Origin: JAGWBD01 sp965197455
Lineage (GTDB): Bacteria; Chloroflexota; Anaerolineae; Aggregatilineales; Phototrophicaceae
NCBI GenBank assembly: GCA_965197455.1
Contig: OZ240208.1
Span: 62,001-126,000 of the forward strand
Direction: 5' to 3'
DNA length: 64,000 nucleotides
The position numbers were made by a program, and so were the translations under genes. The notes under the pieces were generated by a model. The model made no database searches. It saw only the letters and a list, made by a program, of their open reading frames with translations, and was not told the DNA's origin. Position 1 is the stretch's first letter; each line of letters starts with the position of its first letter. Positions 1 through 7,740 of the stretch are shown one piece after another.

Positions 1-1
1 G

Positions 2-643
2 GCCGTGCCGCTGTCGACCATGCGTCAGATCATCGCGCGGCGCCTGGCGCAGGGCATGCAGGAGATGCCGCATTTCTTCGTGCGCGCCGAACTGGATTTC
101 AGCGCGGCCCTGCGCGCATTGCCACCGGGCGTGGGCGTCAACGACCTGCTGCTGTGGTTGACGGTGAAGGCCTTGCAGGACGTGCCGCAGTTCAACGCAA
201 CCTTCGAGCAGGGCACGCTCTGGCGCCATGCGCACGTTGACCTGGCGCAGGCGGTCGCGCTACCGGAAGGCTTGCTGACGCCGGTGCTGCGCAAGGCCGA
301 AAATGAGTCGCTGGTCAGCTTGTCGCGGCGCTCACGGGACCTGGTCAAGCGGGCGCGCGCCGGCAGATTACGCGCAGACGAGATGCAGGGCGGCAGCTTC
401 ACGCTCAGCAACCTGGGCGTGGTGCCACAGGTCGACGACTTCACGGCCATCATTAATCCGCCGCAGGTAGGCATTCTGGCGGTGGGCGCGCTGCGCAAGC
501 GGCCCATGGTCATCGACGGCGGCCTGCATATCCGGCAGACGGCGCACTTGACCGTTTCCGCTGACCACCGCGTTGTGGACGGCATGCTGTCCGCGCAGTT
601 GCTGGCAGCTTTCGACCAACATTTGCAGGCCTTCGGCGCCTGA
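2..643 (+). CDS. 2-oxoacid dehydrogenase E2 (dihydrolipoyl acyltransferase), C-terminal catalytic part, 5' end outside window
   Basis: This is the acyltransferase core of the E2 subunit of a pyruvate/acetoin/branched-chain 2-oxoacid dehydrogenase complex, which moves the acyl group from lipoyl-lysine to CoA. The reading frame is open to the window edge, so the lipoyl and E1/E3-binding domains probably lie upstream. The visible part begins at the catalytic domain (PLSTMRQIIARRL) and contains the active-site motif DHRVVDG near the C-terminus, with the usual short helix after it. E1 alpha follows after 33 bases on the same strand. The order E2-E1alpha-E1beta differs from the common E1-E1-E2 order. 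Whether the complex uses pyruvate, acetoin or branched-chain acids cannot be decided here. Confidence 0.9.
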   Translation, partial: AVPLSTMRQIIARRLAQGMQEMPHFFVRAELDFSAALRALPPGVGVNDLLLWLTVKALQDVPQFNATFEQGTLWRHAHVDLAQAVALPEGLLTPVLRKAENESLVSLSRRSRDLVKRARAGRLRADEMQGGSFTLSNLGVVPQVDDFTAIINPPQVGILAVGALRKRPMVIDGGLHIRQTAHLTVSADHRVVDGMLSAQLLAAFDQHLQAFGA

Positions 644-676
644 ACGGGCGCGCTTGACGAGCAGGAAGGACGATAC

Positions 677-1684
677 ATGAGCACAAGCCTGGGCGCAGCA
701 GTGCGCCGCAAGATGCTGGGCAACATGTTGCTGGTGCGTCACACCGAGGAGCGCATCCAGGAGCTTTTTCTGGAGAACGTCATCCGCGGCACGACGCATC
801 TCTGCATCGGCCAGGAGGCGGTCTCGGTCGCCATGGCCGAAATCATCGACGCAGAGCGCGGCGACACCGTAACCTGTACCTATCGCGGGCATGGCCACGC
901 CCTGGCGCTGGGCATGCCGCTGGAATCGCTGATGGCCGAGATGATGGGCAAGGCCAGCGGTTGCTCGCGCGGCAAGGGCGGCTCGATGCATCTGACTGAC
1001 CTCAATGTCGGTCTGCTGGGCACCTTCGCCGTCGTGGGCGCGGGCCTGCCGGTCACCAATGGCGCGGCGCTGACGGCGCAGCTGCGTGGCAGCGGTGCCA
1101 TCTCCGTCTCCATTTTCGGCGACGGCACGCCCAACATCGGCGCCTGGCACGAGGCGGTCAACCTGGCGGCGGTGTGGCAGTTGCCGGCCATTTTCCTCTG
1201 CGAGAACAATCGCTACGGCGAATACACGCCCTACGATGATACGGCGCCGGTGGCCAACGTGGCCGACCGTGCAGCCGCCTATGGCATTCCCGGCGTCATC
1301 GTCGACGGCCAGGACGTTGAGGCCGTGCACGAGGTGCTGCTGGAAGCGGCCGATCGCGCCCGCGCCGGCGCCGGCCCCACGCTGGTGGAGGCGCAGACCT
1401 ACCGCTATCGTGGCCACTCGCGCAGCGACCCGGCCACCTATCGGCCCGAAGGCGAGCTGGAACGCTGGTTGGCGCGCGACCCGATCGACATTCTGGCGCA
1501 GCGCATGCAGGCGGACGGTCAGTTGAGCGCAGAGCAGCTCGCGGCGCTGCGCCAGGAACGCCAGGCGGAAGTGCAGCGCGTCACCGAATGGGCGCTAAAC
1601 GAGCCCTGGCCGGCGCTGGAAGAAATTTCGGAAGATATCTGGGCGCCAACTGCGGACGGTGCCTCTCTGCGGGAGGGGGCGTAA
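677..1684 (+). CDS. 2-oxoacid dehydrogenase E1 component, alpha subunit
   Basis: This is the thiamine-diphosphate-dependent E1 alpha subunit (335 aa), which decarboxylates the 2-oxoacid together with E1 beta. The ThDP-binding signature is visible as GDGTPNIGAWHEA followed about 20 residues later by ENN. The RYRGHSRSDP segment is typical of the phosphorylation-loop region of PdhA/AcoA proteins. The ATG at 677 follows a GGAAGGA ribosome site. The stop overlaps the E1 beta start by one base (TAATG), so the two subunits are translationally coupled. Length and motifs match the short bacterial PdhA/AcoA type. The following zinc dehydrogenase would fit an acetoin/butanediol role, but that is inference. 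Confidence 0.93.
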   Translation: MSTSLGAAVRRKMLGNMLLVRHTEERIQELFLENVIRGTTHLCIGQEAVSVAMAEIIDAERGDTVTCTYRGHGHALALGMPLESLMAEMMGKASGCSRGKGGSMHLTDLNVGLLGTFAVVGAGLPVTNGAALTAQLRGSGAISVSIFGDGTPNIGAWHEAVNLAAVWQLPAIFLCENNRYGEYTPYDDTAPVANVADRAAAYGIPGVIVDGQDVEAVHEVLLEAADRARAGAGPTLVEAQTYRYRGHSRSDPATYRPEGELERWLARDPIDILAQRMQADGQLSAEQLAALRQERQAEVQRVTEWALNEPWPALEEISEDIWAPTADGASLREGA

Positions 1685-2664
1685 TGGCCGAAATTACCTG
1701 TCGCGACGCGGTGGTGCGCGCGCTGGACGAAGAGATGGCGCGCGACAATGACGTCATTTTCTTCGGTGAAGACGTGGGCAAGGCTGGCGGCGTGTTCAAG
1801 GTCACGCCCGGACTCTACGAGAAGTACGGCGGCCAGCGGGTGCGCGATACGCCCATTTCCGAGAACGCGATTGTGGGCGCGGGCGTGGGCGCGGCGGTGA
1901 CCGGCATGCGTCCGGTGATCGAACTGATGTTCGCGGACTTCGCGGCGGTCACGCTGGATCAGATCGTCAACCAGGCGGCCAAGCTGCGCTACATGTCCGG
2001 CGGCCAGATCAGCGTGCCGCTGACCATTCGCATGGCCCAGGGCAGCGCCGGCGGCTTCGGTTCACAACATTCACAGTGCTGCGAGGCCTGGTTCATGCAC
2101 GCGCCCGGTCTCAGGGTCTGCGTGCCTTCCAACCCCGCCGACATCCTCGGCCTTCTGAAGAGCGCCATCCGCGATGACAACCCGGTCATCTTTCTCGAAC
2201 ACAAGGGCCAGTACACCGACCGCGGCGAAGTGCCCGACCACGTCGATCATCTGGTGCCCCTGGGCGAAGCGCACATCGCGCGCGCAGGCGCTGACGTGAC
2301 CATCGTGGCCGTGCAGCGCATGGTGAGCGTCGCGCTGGCAGCGGCTGAAACGCTGGCGGCGCAGGGCATTGAGTGCGAGGTGATCGACCCGCGCACGCTG
2401 GTGCCGCTGGACATGGAGACCATCTCGCGCTCGGTGCAGAAGACCGGGCATCTGGTCACGGTGGAGGAGGCGGTGCGCGCCGGCGGCTGGGGCGCGGAAG
2501 TGTCCTCGCAAATTACCGAGAACGACATCTGGTCGCTGGAAGGCCCGGTCGTGCGCGTAACCCTCGGCGCGGGCATCATCCCCTTCAGCGCGCCGCTGGA
2601 GGACTACCTCATCCCCGGCCCGGATGACGTCGTCGCGGCTGTCAAGCGTACGCTGGAGCCCTGA
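1684..2664 (+). CDS. 2-oxoacid dehydrogenase E1 component, beta subunit
   Basis: This is the E1 beta subunit (326 aa) that forms the heterotetrameric 2-oxoacid dehydrogenase with the preceding alpha subunit. It begins MAEITCRDAVVRALDEEM and carries the conserved FGEDVGKAGGVFKVT and DTPISENAIVG segments of the PdhB/AcoB pyrimidine-binding domain, then a transketolase C-terminal domain (VIDPRTLVPLD, VTVEEAVRAGGWGAE). I chose the ATG at 1684 because it overlaps the alpha stop (TAATG) and gives the family's normal N-terminus; the frame is open further upstream but that part overlaps E1 alpha. Only two bases separate its stop from the next start, so the genes form one operon. Confidence 0.93.
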   Translation: MAEITCRDAVVRALDEEMARDNDVIFFGEDVGKAGGVFKVTPGLYEKYGGQRVRDTPISENAIVGAGVGAAVTGMRPVIELMFADFAAVTLDQIVNQAAKLRYMSGGQISVPLTIRMAQGSAGGFGSQHSQCCEAWFMHAPGLRVCVPSNPADILGLLKSAIRDDNPVIFLEHKGQYTDRGEVPDHVDHLVPLGEAHIARAGADVTIVAVQRMVSVALAAAETLAAQGIECEVIDPRTLVPLDMETISRSVQKTGHLVTVEEAVRAGGWGAEVSSQITENDIWSLEGPVVRVTLGAGIIPFSAPLEDYLIPGPDDVVAAVKRTLEP

Positions 2665-2666
2665 TC

Positions 2667-3686
2667 ATGCAAACCGTGGTGCTGGAGCAGCCAGGTCGCC
2701 TGGCACTGACGGAGACCGCGCCGCCGGATGGACCGCTGGCAATGGATGAGGCGCTGGTGCGGGTGCAGCGCGTGGGCATCTGTGGCAGCGATCTGAAGGC
2801 CTTCAAGGGCGAGATGCCCTTCCTCAGCTATCCACGCATCCTCGGGCACGAGCTGGGCGTTGAAATCGTGGCTATTGGCGCCAACGACCTGGGCCTGCAG
2901 GTCGGCGACCGGGCTGCGGTGGAGCCCTATCTCAATTGTGGCCACTGCATCGCCTGTCGTCGCGGCCGCAGCAACTGCTGCAGCGAATTGCGCGTGCTGG
3001 GCGTACACACCGACGGCGGCATGCGCGAGACCATTCGCGTGCCAGTGAACAAGCTGCATCCTTCACAGAAATTGTCGCTCGACCAACTGGCGCTGATCGA
3101 GACCCTGGTCATCGGCGCCCACGCCGTCCGCCGCGGCATGCCGGTGGCGGGCGAGCAGCTGCTGGTGATCGGCGCGGGCCCCATCGGGCTGACGGTCATC
3201 GCCTCGGCTGCCGCGACCGGCGCTGAAATCATCGCCATGGATATCAACCCGGCGCGCCTCGAGTTCGCCCAGGAGATGCCCGGCGTCGCGCATGTGGTTG
3301 ACGCGCGCGATCGGCCGCTGGAGCAGTTGAGCGCGCTCACCGACGGCGACATGCCGACCCAGGTCTACGACGCGTCCGGCAGCGCTGCTGCGATGAATGC
3401 CTCCTTCGACACCCTGGCGTCGGGCGGCACCCTGGTCTTCGTCGGCCTCGTGACCGATGACATCACCTTTCACGACCCGGAGTTCCACCGACGCGAGATG
3501 ACGATCATGAGCAGCCGCAACGGCACGGCCGAGGACTTCCGCCACGTCATCGGGCTGGTCGAAGCAGGCGCGATTGACACCACGCCCTGGATCACGCACC
3601 GCGCGGCGCCGGCCGACCTCATCCGCGAGTTGCCTGGCTGGCTGGATCCGGCCAGCGGCTGCCTCAAGGCGATGATGCACTTCTGA
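2667..3686 (+). CDS. Zinc-dependent medium-chain alcohol/polyol dehydrogenase
   Basis: This 339-aa medium-chain dehydrogenase/reductase binds catalytic zinc through Cys39 and His61-Glu62 (ICGSD and GHE). It has a complete structural-zinc lobe (Cys91, 94, 97, 105) and a Rossmann motif GAGPIG for NAD(P). It resembles sorbitol, threonine and butanediol dehydrogenases. It starts two bases after E1 beta, so it is the last gene of the 2-oxoacid dehydrogenase operon. If the operon is acetoin-related, 2,3-butanediol or a related alcohol would be a reasonable substrate, but nothing in the sequence fixes this. Confidence 0.88.
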   Translation: MQTVVLEQPGRLALTETAPPDGPLAMDEALVRVQRVGICGSDLKAFKGEMPFLSYPRILGHELGVEIVAIGANDLGLQVGDRAAVEPYLNCGHCIACRRGRSNCCSELRVLGVHTDGGMRETIRVPVNKLHPSQKLSLDQLALIETLVIGAHAVRRGMPVAGEQLLVIGAGPIGLTVIASAAATGAEIIAMDINPARLEFAQEMPGVAHVVDARDRPLEQLSALTDGDMPTQVYDASGSAAAMNASFDTLASGGTLVFVGLVTDDITFHDPEFHRREMTIMSSRNGTAEDFRHVIGLVEAGAIDTTPWITHRAAPADLIRELPGWLDPASGCLKAMMHF

Positions 3687-3734
3687 GTTGTCTGGTCAGT
3701 GACTCTGCATTAATCGTGAGAATTGTCCAGCTTC

Positions 3735-3743
3735 TGCTATGCT
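3735..3743 (+). promoter_or_regulatory. Extended -10 promoter for the CopC-CopD gene
   Basis: TGC followed by TATGCT lies 35 bases before the chosen ATG at 3779. The same TGn-TATACT-like element precedes several other genes in this window. No convincing -35 hexamer is visible. Confidence 0.45.
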
Positions 3744-3778
3744 GCCCGGCATCTTCCTGCTGGCGGACTGATACCCGA

Positions 3779-5926
3779 ATGCGAACGAGTCTGACCCTGG
3801 TCTGCGTGCTGGCGACGCTTTTGCTGGCGACGCCGACAGCGGCCCATGGCTACATCGTGCGCGCCCTGCCGGAAGACCGCGCGGCCCTCGAACGCGCGCC
3901 TGCGCGCCTGCAGTACTGGTTCAGCGAGAGTCTCGAGCCGGCCTTCAGCACGCTGACCCTGCGCGACCGCGCGGGAGTTGAACTGGCCAGCGGCGCAGTT
4001 GACCCCGACAACCCCTTGCATATGAGTTTGACCGTGCCGCCCAACCTGGCGGACGGCGCGTATCTGGTCGATTTGCGGCCGGCCTTCGCCAGCGATGGCC
4101 ATGTGGTGGCCGAGACGCGCGTCTTCTTCGTGGGCCAGGCGGCGGACGAAGCCGTCAGCGGCAGTGGCGGCTACGCCGTCGTGCCGCTGGAAATGCTGTG
4201 GCGCGCACTGCTCTACGCATCCTGTCTGCTGCTCTTCGGCGCGCAGGTGCTCTACAGTGTGGTGCTGCTGCCGGCCTGGGGCAGGGGCAGGCATCGGGCC
4301 GGCGGGTTGCCGCCCCGGCTGATGCGCCGCCTCGGCAGCATCGCGCTGGCCGCGCTGGCCGTCGCTTTCCTGGCCAACCTGCTGGCCATGCTGCAGCAGA
4401 CGATGGTCTTCTTCGCGGCTGATGCCGCCCAGGTGCTGCAACAGGGCCTGTGGCAGGTGGTGCGCGTTGGTTCACGCTTCGGCGACGTCTGGACAGCGCG
4501 CCTGTTGCTGCTGGCTTGCTGCGCGCTGCTGACCGCGCTGGCCCTGCGCTGGCGCGTGGAACGGCCGGAGCAGGTACAGGCCTGCTGGACGGCCAACCTG
4601 TGGGCGACGGCGCTGCTGCTGGGCAGCTTCAGCGTGAACAGTCACGCCGCCGGCTCGCTGCGCCTCCCCTGGCTGGCGCTGTTCACGGACTGGCTGCACA
4701 CCCTGGCTGCGGGCGCATGGAGCGGCGCGCTGGTGGTGCTGGCCTTGCTCTTGCCGATAGCGCTGCGGCCGCTGGCCACGCTGGAACGGGAGACAGCGAC
4801 GCGCACGGTGCTGCGGAGCTTTTCCTGGCTGGCGTTGCGGGCCCTGGCGGTGCTGACGGCCAGCGGCATTTTCAGCGCGCTCAACTGGCTGCAACGACCG
4901 GCGGACGCTGGTTCGGACTGGGGGCTGGCATTGCTGGCCAAGCTGGCGCTGGTGGCGGCCAGTCTGCTGCTGGCGGCCGGGCAGTGGCGCGCGCTGCGTA
5001 CTGCTGGCCGTCGCCGCTGGCCGGCGTTGAGGGGGCTGCGCCTGGAGGCGCTGCTGCTCACGGCAACGCTGCTTCCGCTCGCCCTGCTGGCCGCCTCCGC
5101 CGTGCCGGAGCCGGACTTCGGGGCTGTGGTGGCCGCGCCAGCGGCGGCGCAAGATGTTGCCGGTCACCGCGTTGATCTCGGCATCACGCCAGGCGGGCCG
5201 GGCATCAACAGCCTGGACCTGCGCATCGCGGGCGCGCGGCAGGTGCAGCTGCAGCTGGTTGCGCCACAGCGCGACTGGCGCAGCGCCTGGCTGGAAGCCG
5301 CGGCGGTGGATGACACGCTCTTCGTGTTGAGCACGGATGTCATCGACCGCGAAGGCGCCTGGCAAACCCTGGTGAATTTCACAGACGAGTCGGGCCAGCT
5401 GCGGCGGGCCGCCTTCGCCTGGGACATTCAGCGCGCGGCAGCGGTGCCCACGACCTTGCCGACCGGCGTGCAGCACTGGCTGGCGCTGCTGCTGCTGGCG
5501 CTGGCCTGCGCCTGGGCGCTGCTGTCGCCGCTGCGGCGTGCTTTCCGCTGGCTGGACTGGCAGGCGGCGAGCGTGGCGACGGCCATCGGCGCAACGCTGG
5601 CCTTCGGTCTGCTCATCGGCCTCGGCGTGGCGCTGGTCGCGCGCAACGAAACCGCCTACCAGCAGGCGTTGTGGCCGCTGCCGACGATCGTCAACAGCGA
5701 ACTGCCGGATGCGGACTCACTGGCGCGCGGGCGTTCGTTGTATGATGCGCATTGCGCCTGGGAGCTGGACGCGCTGGAGGAGTTGCGGACGCGCCTGCCG
5801 CGCTTCCGCGACGAACAACTCTTCCGCATAACGCAGGAAGGCTGGCGCGCGCTGGCGCCCTGCGGCATTGAGCTTGCAGCGGAATCACGCTGGCACCTGG
5901 TCAACTACATTCGCAGTCTGGCATGA
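3779..5926 (+). CDS. CopC-CopD copper-resistance fusion with a C-terminal cytochrome-c-like domain lacking the haem motif
   Basis: The product is a 715-aa secreted/membrane copper protein. A signal peptide ends in TAAHGY, which places a histidine at the mature N-terminus as in CopC copper sites. The CopC beta-sandwich covers about residues 23-120. A CopD-type multi-helix membrane domain follows (about 140-450), then a soluble segment, two more helices and a C-terminal module (about 645-715) with the cytochrome-c framework SLARGRSLYDAHC...WHLVNYIRSLA. The CXXCH haem motif is absent: only the first Cys remains and the usual CHG segment appears deleted. The ATG at 3779 is preferred over an in-frame upstream start because it begins directly at the signal peptide. 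A role in copper uptake or supply to cuproenzymes is inferred from the family. Confidence 0.85.
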   Translation: MRTSLTLVCVLATLLLATPTAAHGYIVRALPEDRAALERAPARLQYWFSESLEPAFSTLTLRDRAGVELASGAVDPDNPLHMSLTVPPNLADGAYLVDLRPAFASDGHVVAETRVFFVGQAADEAVSGSGGYAVVPLEMLWRALLYASCLLLFGAQVLYSVVLLPAWGRGRHRAGGLPPRLMRRLGSIALAALAVAFLANLLAMLQQTMVFFAADAAQVLQQGLWQVVRVGSRFGDVWTARLLLLACCALLTALALRWRVERPEQVQACWTANLWATALLLGSFSVNSHAAGSLRLPWLALFTDWLHTLAAGAWSGALVVLALLLPIALRPLATLERETATRTVLRSFSWLALRALAVLTASGIFSALNWLQRPADAGSDWGLALLAKLALVAASLLLAAGQWRALRTAGRRRWPALRGLRLEALLLTATLLPLALLAASAVPEPDFGAVVAAPAAAQDVAGHRVDLGITPGGPGINSLDLRIAGARQVQLQLVAPQRDWRSAWLEAAAVDDTLFVLSTDVIDREGAWQTLVNFTDESGQLRRAAFAWDIQRAAAVPTTLPTGVQHWLALLLLALACAWALLSPLRRAFRWLDWQAASVATAIGATLAFGLLIGLGVALVARNETAYQQALWPLPTIVNSELPDADSLARGRSLYDAHCAWELDALEELRTRLPRFRDEQLFRITQEGWRALAPCGIELAAESRWHLVNYIRSLA

Positions 5927-5932
5927 GGCAAG

Positions 5933-6526
5933 ATGATCGAAATCATTCACCATCCCGCTGACGCCGCCACGGCGCAGCTGTTACAGCGGCAACTGGCGCA
6001 GACGGAGGCAAATGCGGTGCTGGTGTTGCTAACAGCCGCCGCCGTTGACGACGCGCAGGTGCTGGCGCAACTGGAACGCGCTGTCGATGAGGGTCGCCGT
6101 ATTCTGCCGCTGCTGCAGGAGGGTGGTCATCTGCCCGCGCTGATCGAACACCTTGAGCCACTGGCGCCGGAAGATTTGCCTGGTCTGGCCCAACGTCTGG
6201 AGGCTGACGATGGTGCGCTGCCGCTGCGCGTGCACACCCCGACGCTGCGCTCCACCAACCGGCGTTCGGCGCAGGTCATCCTTGTCTTCGTCGTCATCAT
6301 GTTCGTCGCCGCGCTCTACGGCATCGGCGTGCTGGGCATCCAGGCGCCGCAAGATGAATACGACCAGACCGTGACGCAGGTGGTTGCGACGCGCGACGCC
6401 TTCATCGAGGCAGCCCTGCCCAACAGCACGGCGGAAGCGGCCAGCTTCGAGGCCACCGTCGAACAGGCGGCCACCGCCTTGCGGCCGCTGCTGGTCGCCA
6501 CCGCCACCGCGCGGGCCAGCGGCTGA
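5933..6526 (+). CDS. Small single-pass membrane protein, possible TIR-like N-terminal region
   Basis: I do not recognise this 197-aa protein. The first ~90 residues form an alternating helix/strand pattern (VLVLLTAAAVDD...GRRILPLL) that weakly recalls a TIR/flavodoxin-like fold. About residues 118-137 form one transmembrane helix (VILVFVVIMFVAALYGIGVL), followed by an extracytoplasmic tail with a predicted helix. It starts seven bases after the CopC-CopD stop and ends five bases before the broken monooxygenase, so it is probably cotranscribed with them. No catalytic residues can be assigned. Confidence 0.6.
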   Translation: MIEIIHHPADAATAQLLQRQLAQTEANAVLVLLTAAAVDDAQVLAQLERAVDEGRRILPLLQEGGHLPALIEHLEPLAPEDLPGLAQRLEADDGALPLRVHTPTLRSTNRRSAQVILVFVVIMFVAALYGIGVLGIQAPQDEYDQTVTQVVATRDAFIEAALPNSTAEAASFEATVEQAATALRPLLVATATARASG

Positions 6527-6531
6527 ACGGG

Positions 6532-7735
6532 ATGCACGTGCGTGAAGAGGTGCTGGTCATCGGCGCCGGACCGGCCGGCATCGCCTGCGCCCTTGCGCTG
6601 GAGGAAGCCGGCATCGCGTATCGCGTCGTCGACCAGGCGCAGGTCATCGCTTCTACCTGGGACAGCCTGTATCCCTCACTGAAGCTGAACACCTCGCGTT
6701 TCTACTCACATTCCCCGGCCTGAAGTTCCCGCTGCGCTACGGCATCTACGCCTCGGCGCGCCAGTACCACGACTGTATGCTGGACTATGTAGCGCAGCGT
6801 GACTTCAACATTCAGCTCGGCGTGCAAGTACAGCTTGTCGCGCCGGTGGCAGCGGGCTGGCTCGTCGAAAGCAGCGCGGGCACGGATGTCTGGCCTGCAG
6901 TGATTCTGGCGTCCGGGCGTTTCTGTCAGCCCTACAGCGCGTACATGCCAGGCATCAAGCGCTTCGGCGGCCAGGTGCTGCATTCGTGCGCGTTTCGTGA
7001 CGAAGCGGATTTCGCCGGCCAGCGCGTCATGGTGGTCGGCAACGGCCCCAGCGGCGTGGACCTGGTGGTTGCGTTGGCGCATACAGCGCAGGCGCCGGTG
7101 TGCATGGCGCAGCGCACCGGCATCGTGCTTAAGCCGCGCTATCTCTGGGGGCTGCCCAAGCACGCCTGGATGCTGCTGGTGGAGAAGTTTCCGGGTCGGC
7201 TGACGCGCTGGCTGGAGCGGCATATGCTGTCGCTGGAATACCGTAACGTGGCGGCCAGCGGTATCAAGGTGCCGGGGCCAGGCGAGATGTCCGGCGCGGC
7301 CGGCACGCGCGGCCCGGAGCTGTTGCAGGCCGTGCGCAGCGGACGGGCCGAGGCCGTGGACGCGCCGGTCGACTTTACGGCTGATGCGGCCATTCTGCCG
7401 GACGGGCGTCACATCACGCTGGACACCCTCATCCTGGCGACCGGCTTCCGGCCGGCGCTGGCTTCCTGGATTTCGACTTCGGGGTGGACGAACAGGGACT
7501 GCCCTTGCGCGAAGCGCGCGACTTCCCGGTGTATGAAGGCTACCTGCCGCACACGGGCTACCAGCTGCGCGGTCAACCTGGCCTCTACGTCACCGGCATT
7601 TTCTACAAGGGGCGCGGCGCCTTTTACAACTTCCTCGTTGAGGCCCGCATCATTGCGCAACAGATTGAAGAGCAGCTGGCGCAACGGGCGCCGGTGGCTG
7701 AAGTGCCCGACCTGGCGCCCGTCCTCCAGCCGTAG
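6532..7735 (+). pseudogene. Flavin-containing monooxygenase-like gene broken by two single-base frameshifts
   Basis: Three consecutive frames together encode one FAD/NADPH monooxygenase of the FMO/Baeyer-Villiger type. The first frame carries the FAD motif VIGAGPAGIACAL and stops at 6721-6723. Adding one base near 6712 restores SHFPGLKFPLRYG, and the next frame holds FGGQVLHS, the NADP motif VVGNGPSGVDL and LILATGFRP. A second missing base near 7465 moves the frame again to FLDFDFGVDEQGL, and translation then runs to the stop at 7735. Both lesions look like one-base losses. Either the gene is a recent pseudogene or the assembly has two indel errors. All three pieces are well conserved, which favours a very recent event or an artefact. 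Confidence 0.75.
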
Positions 7736-7740
7736 CGTTC

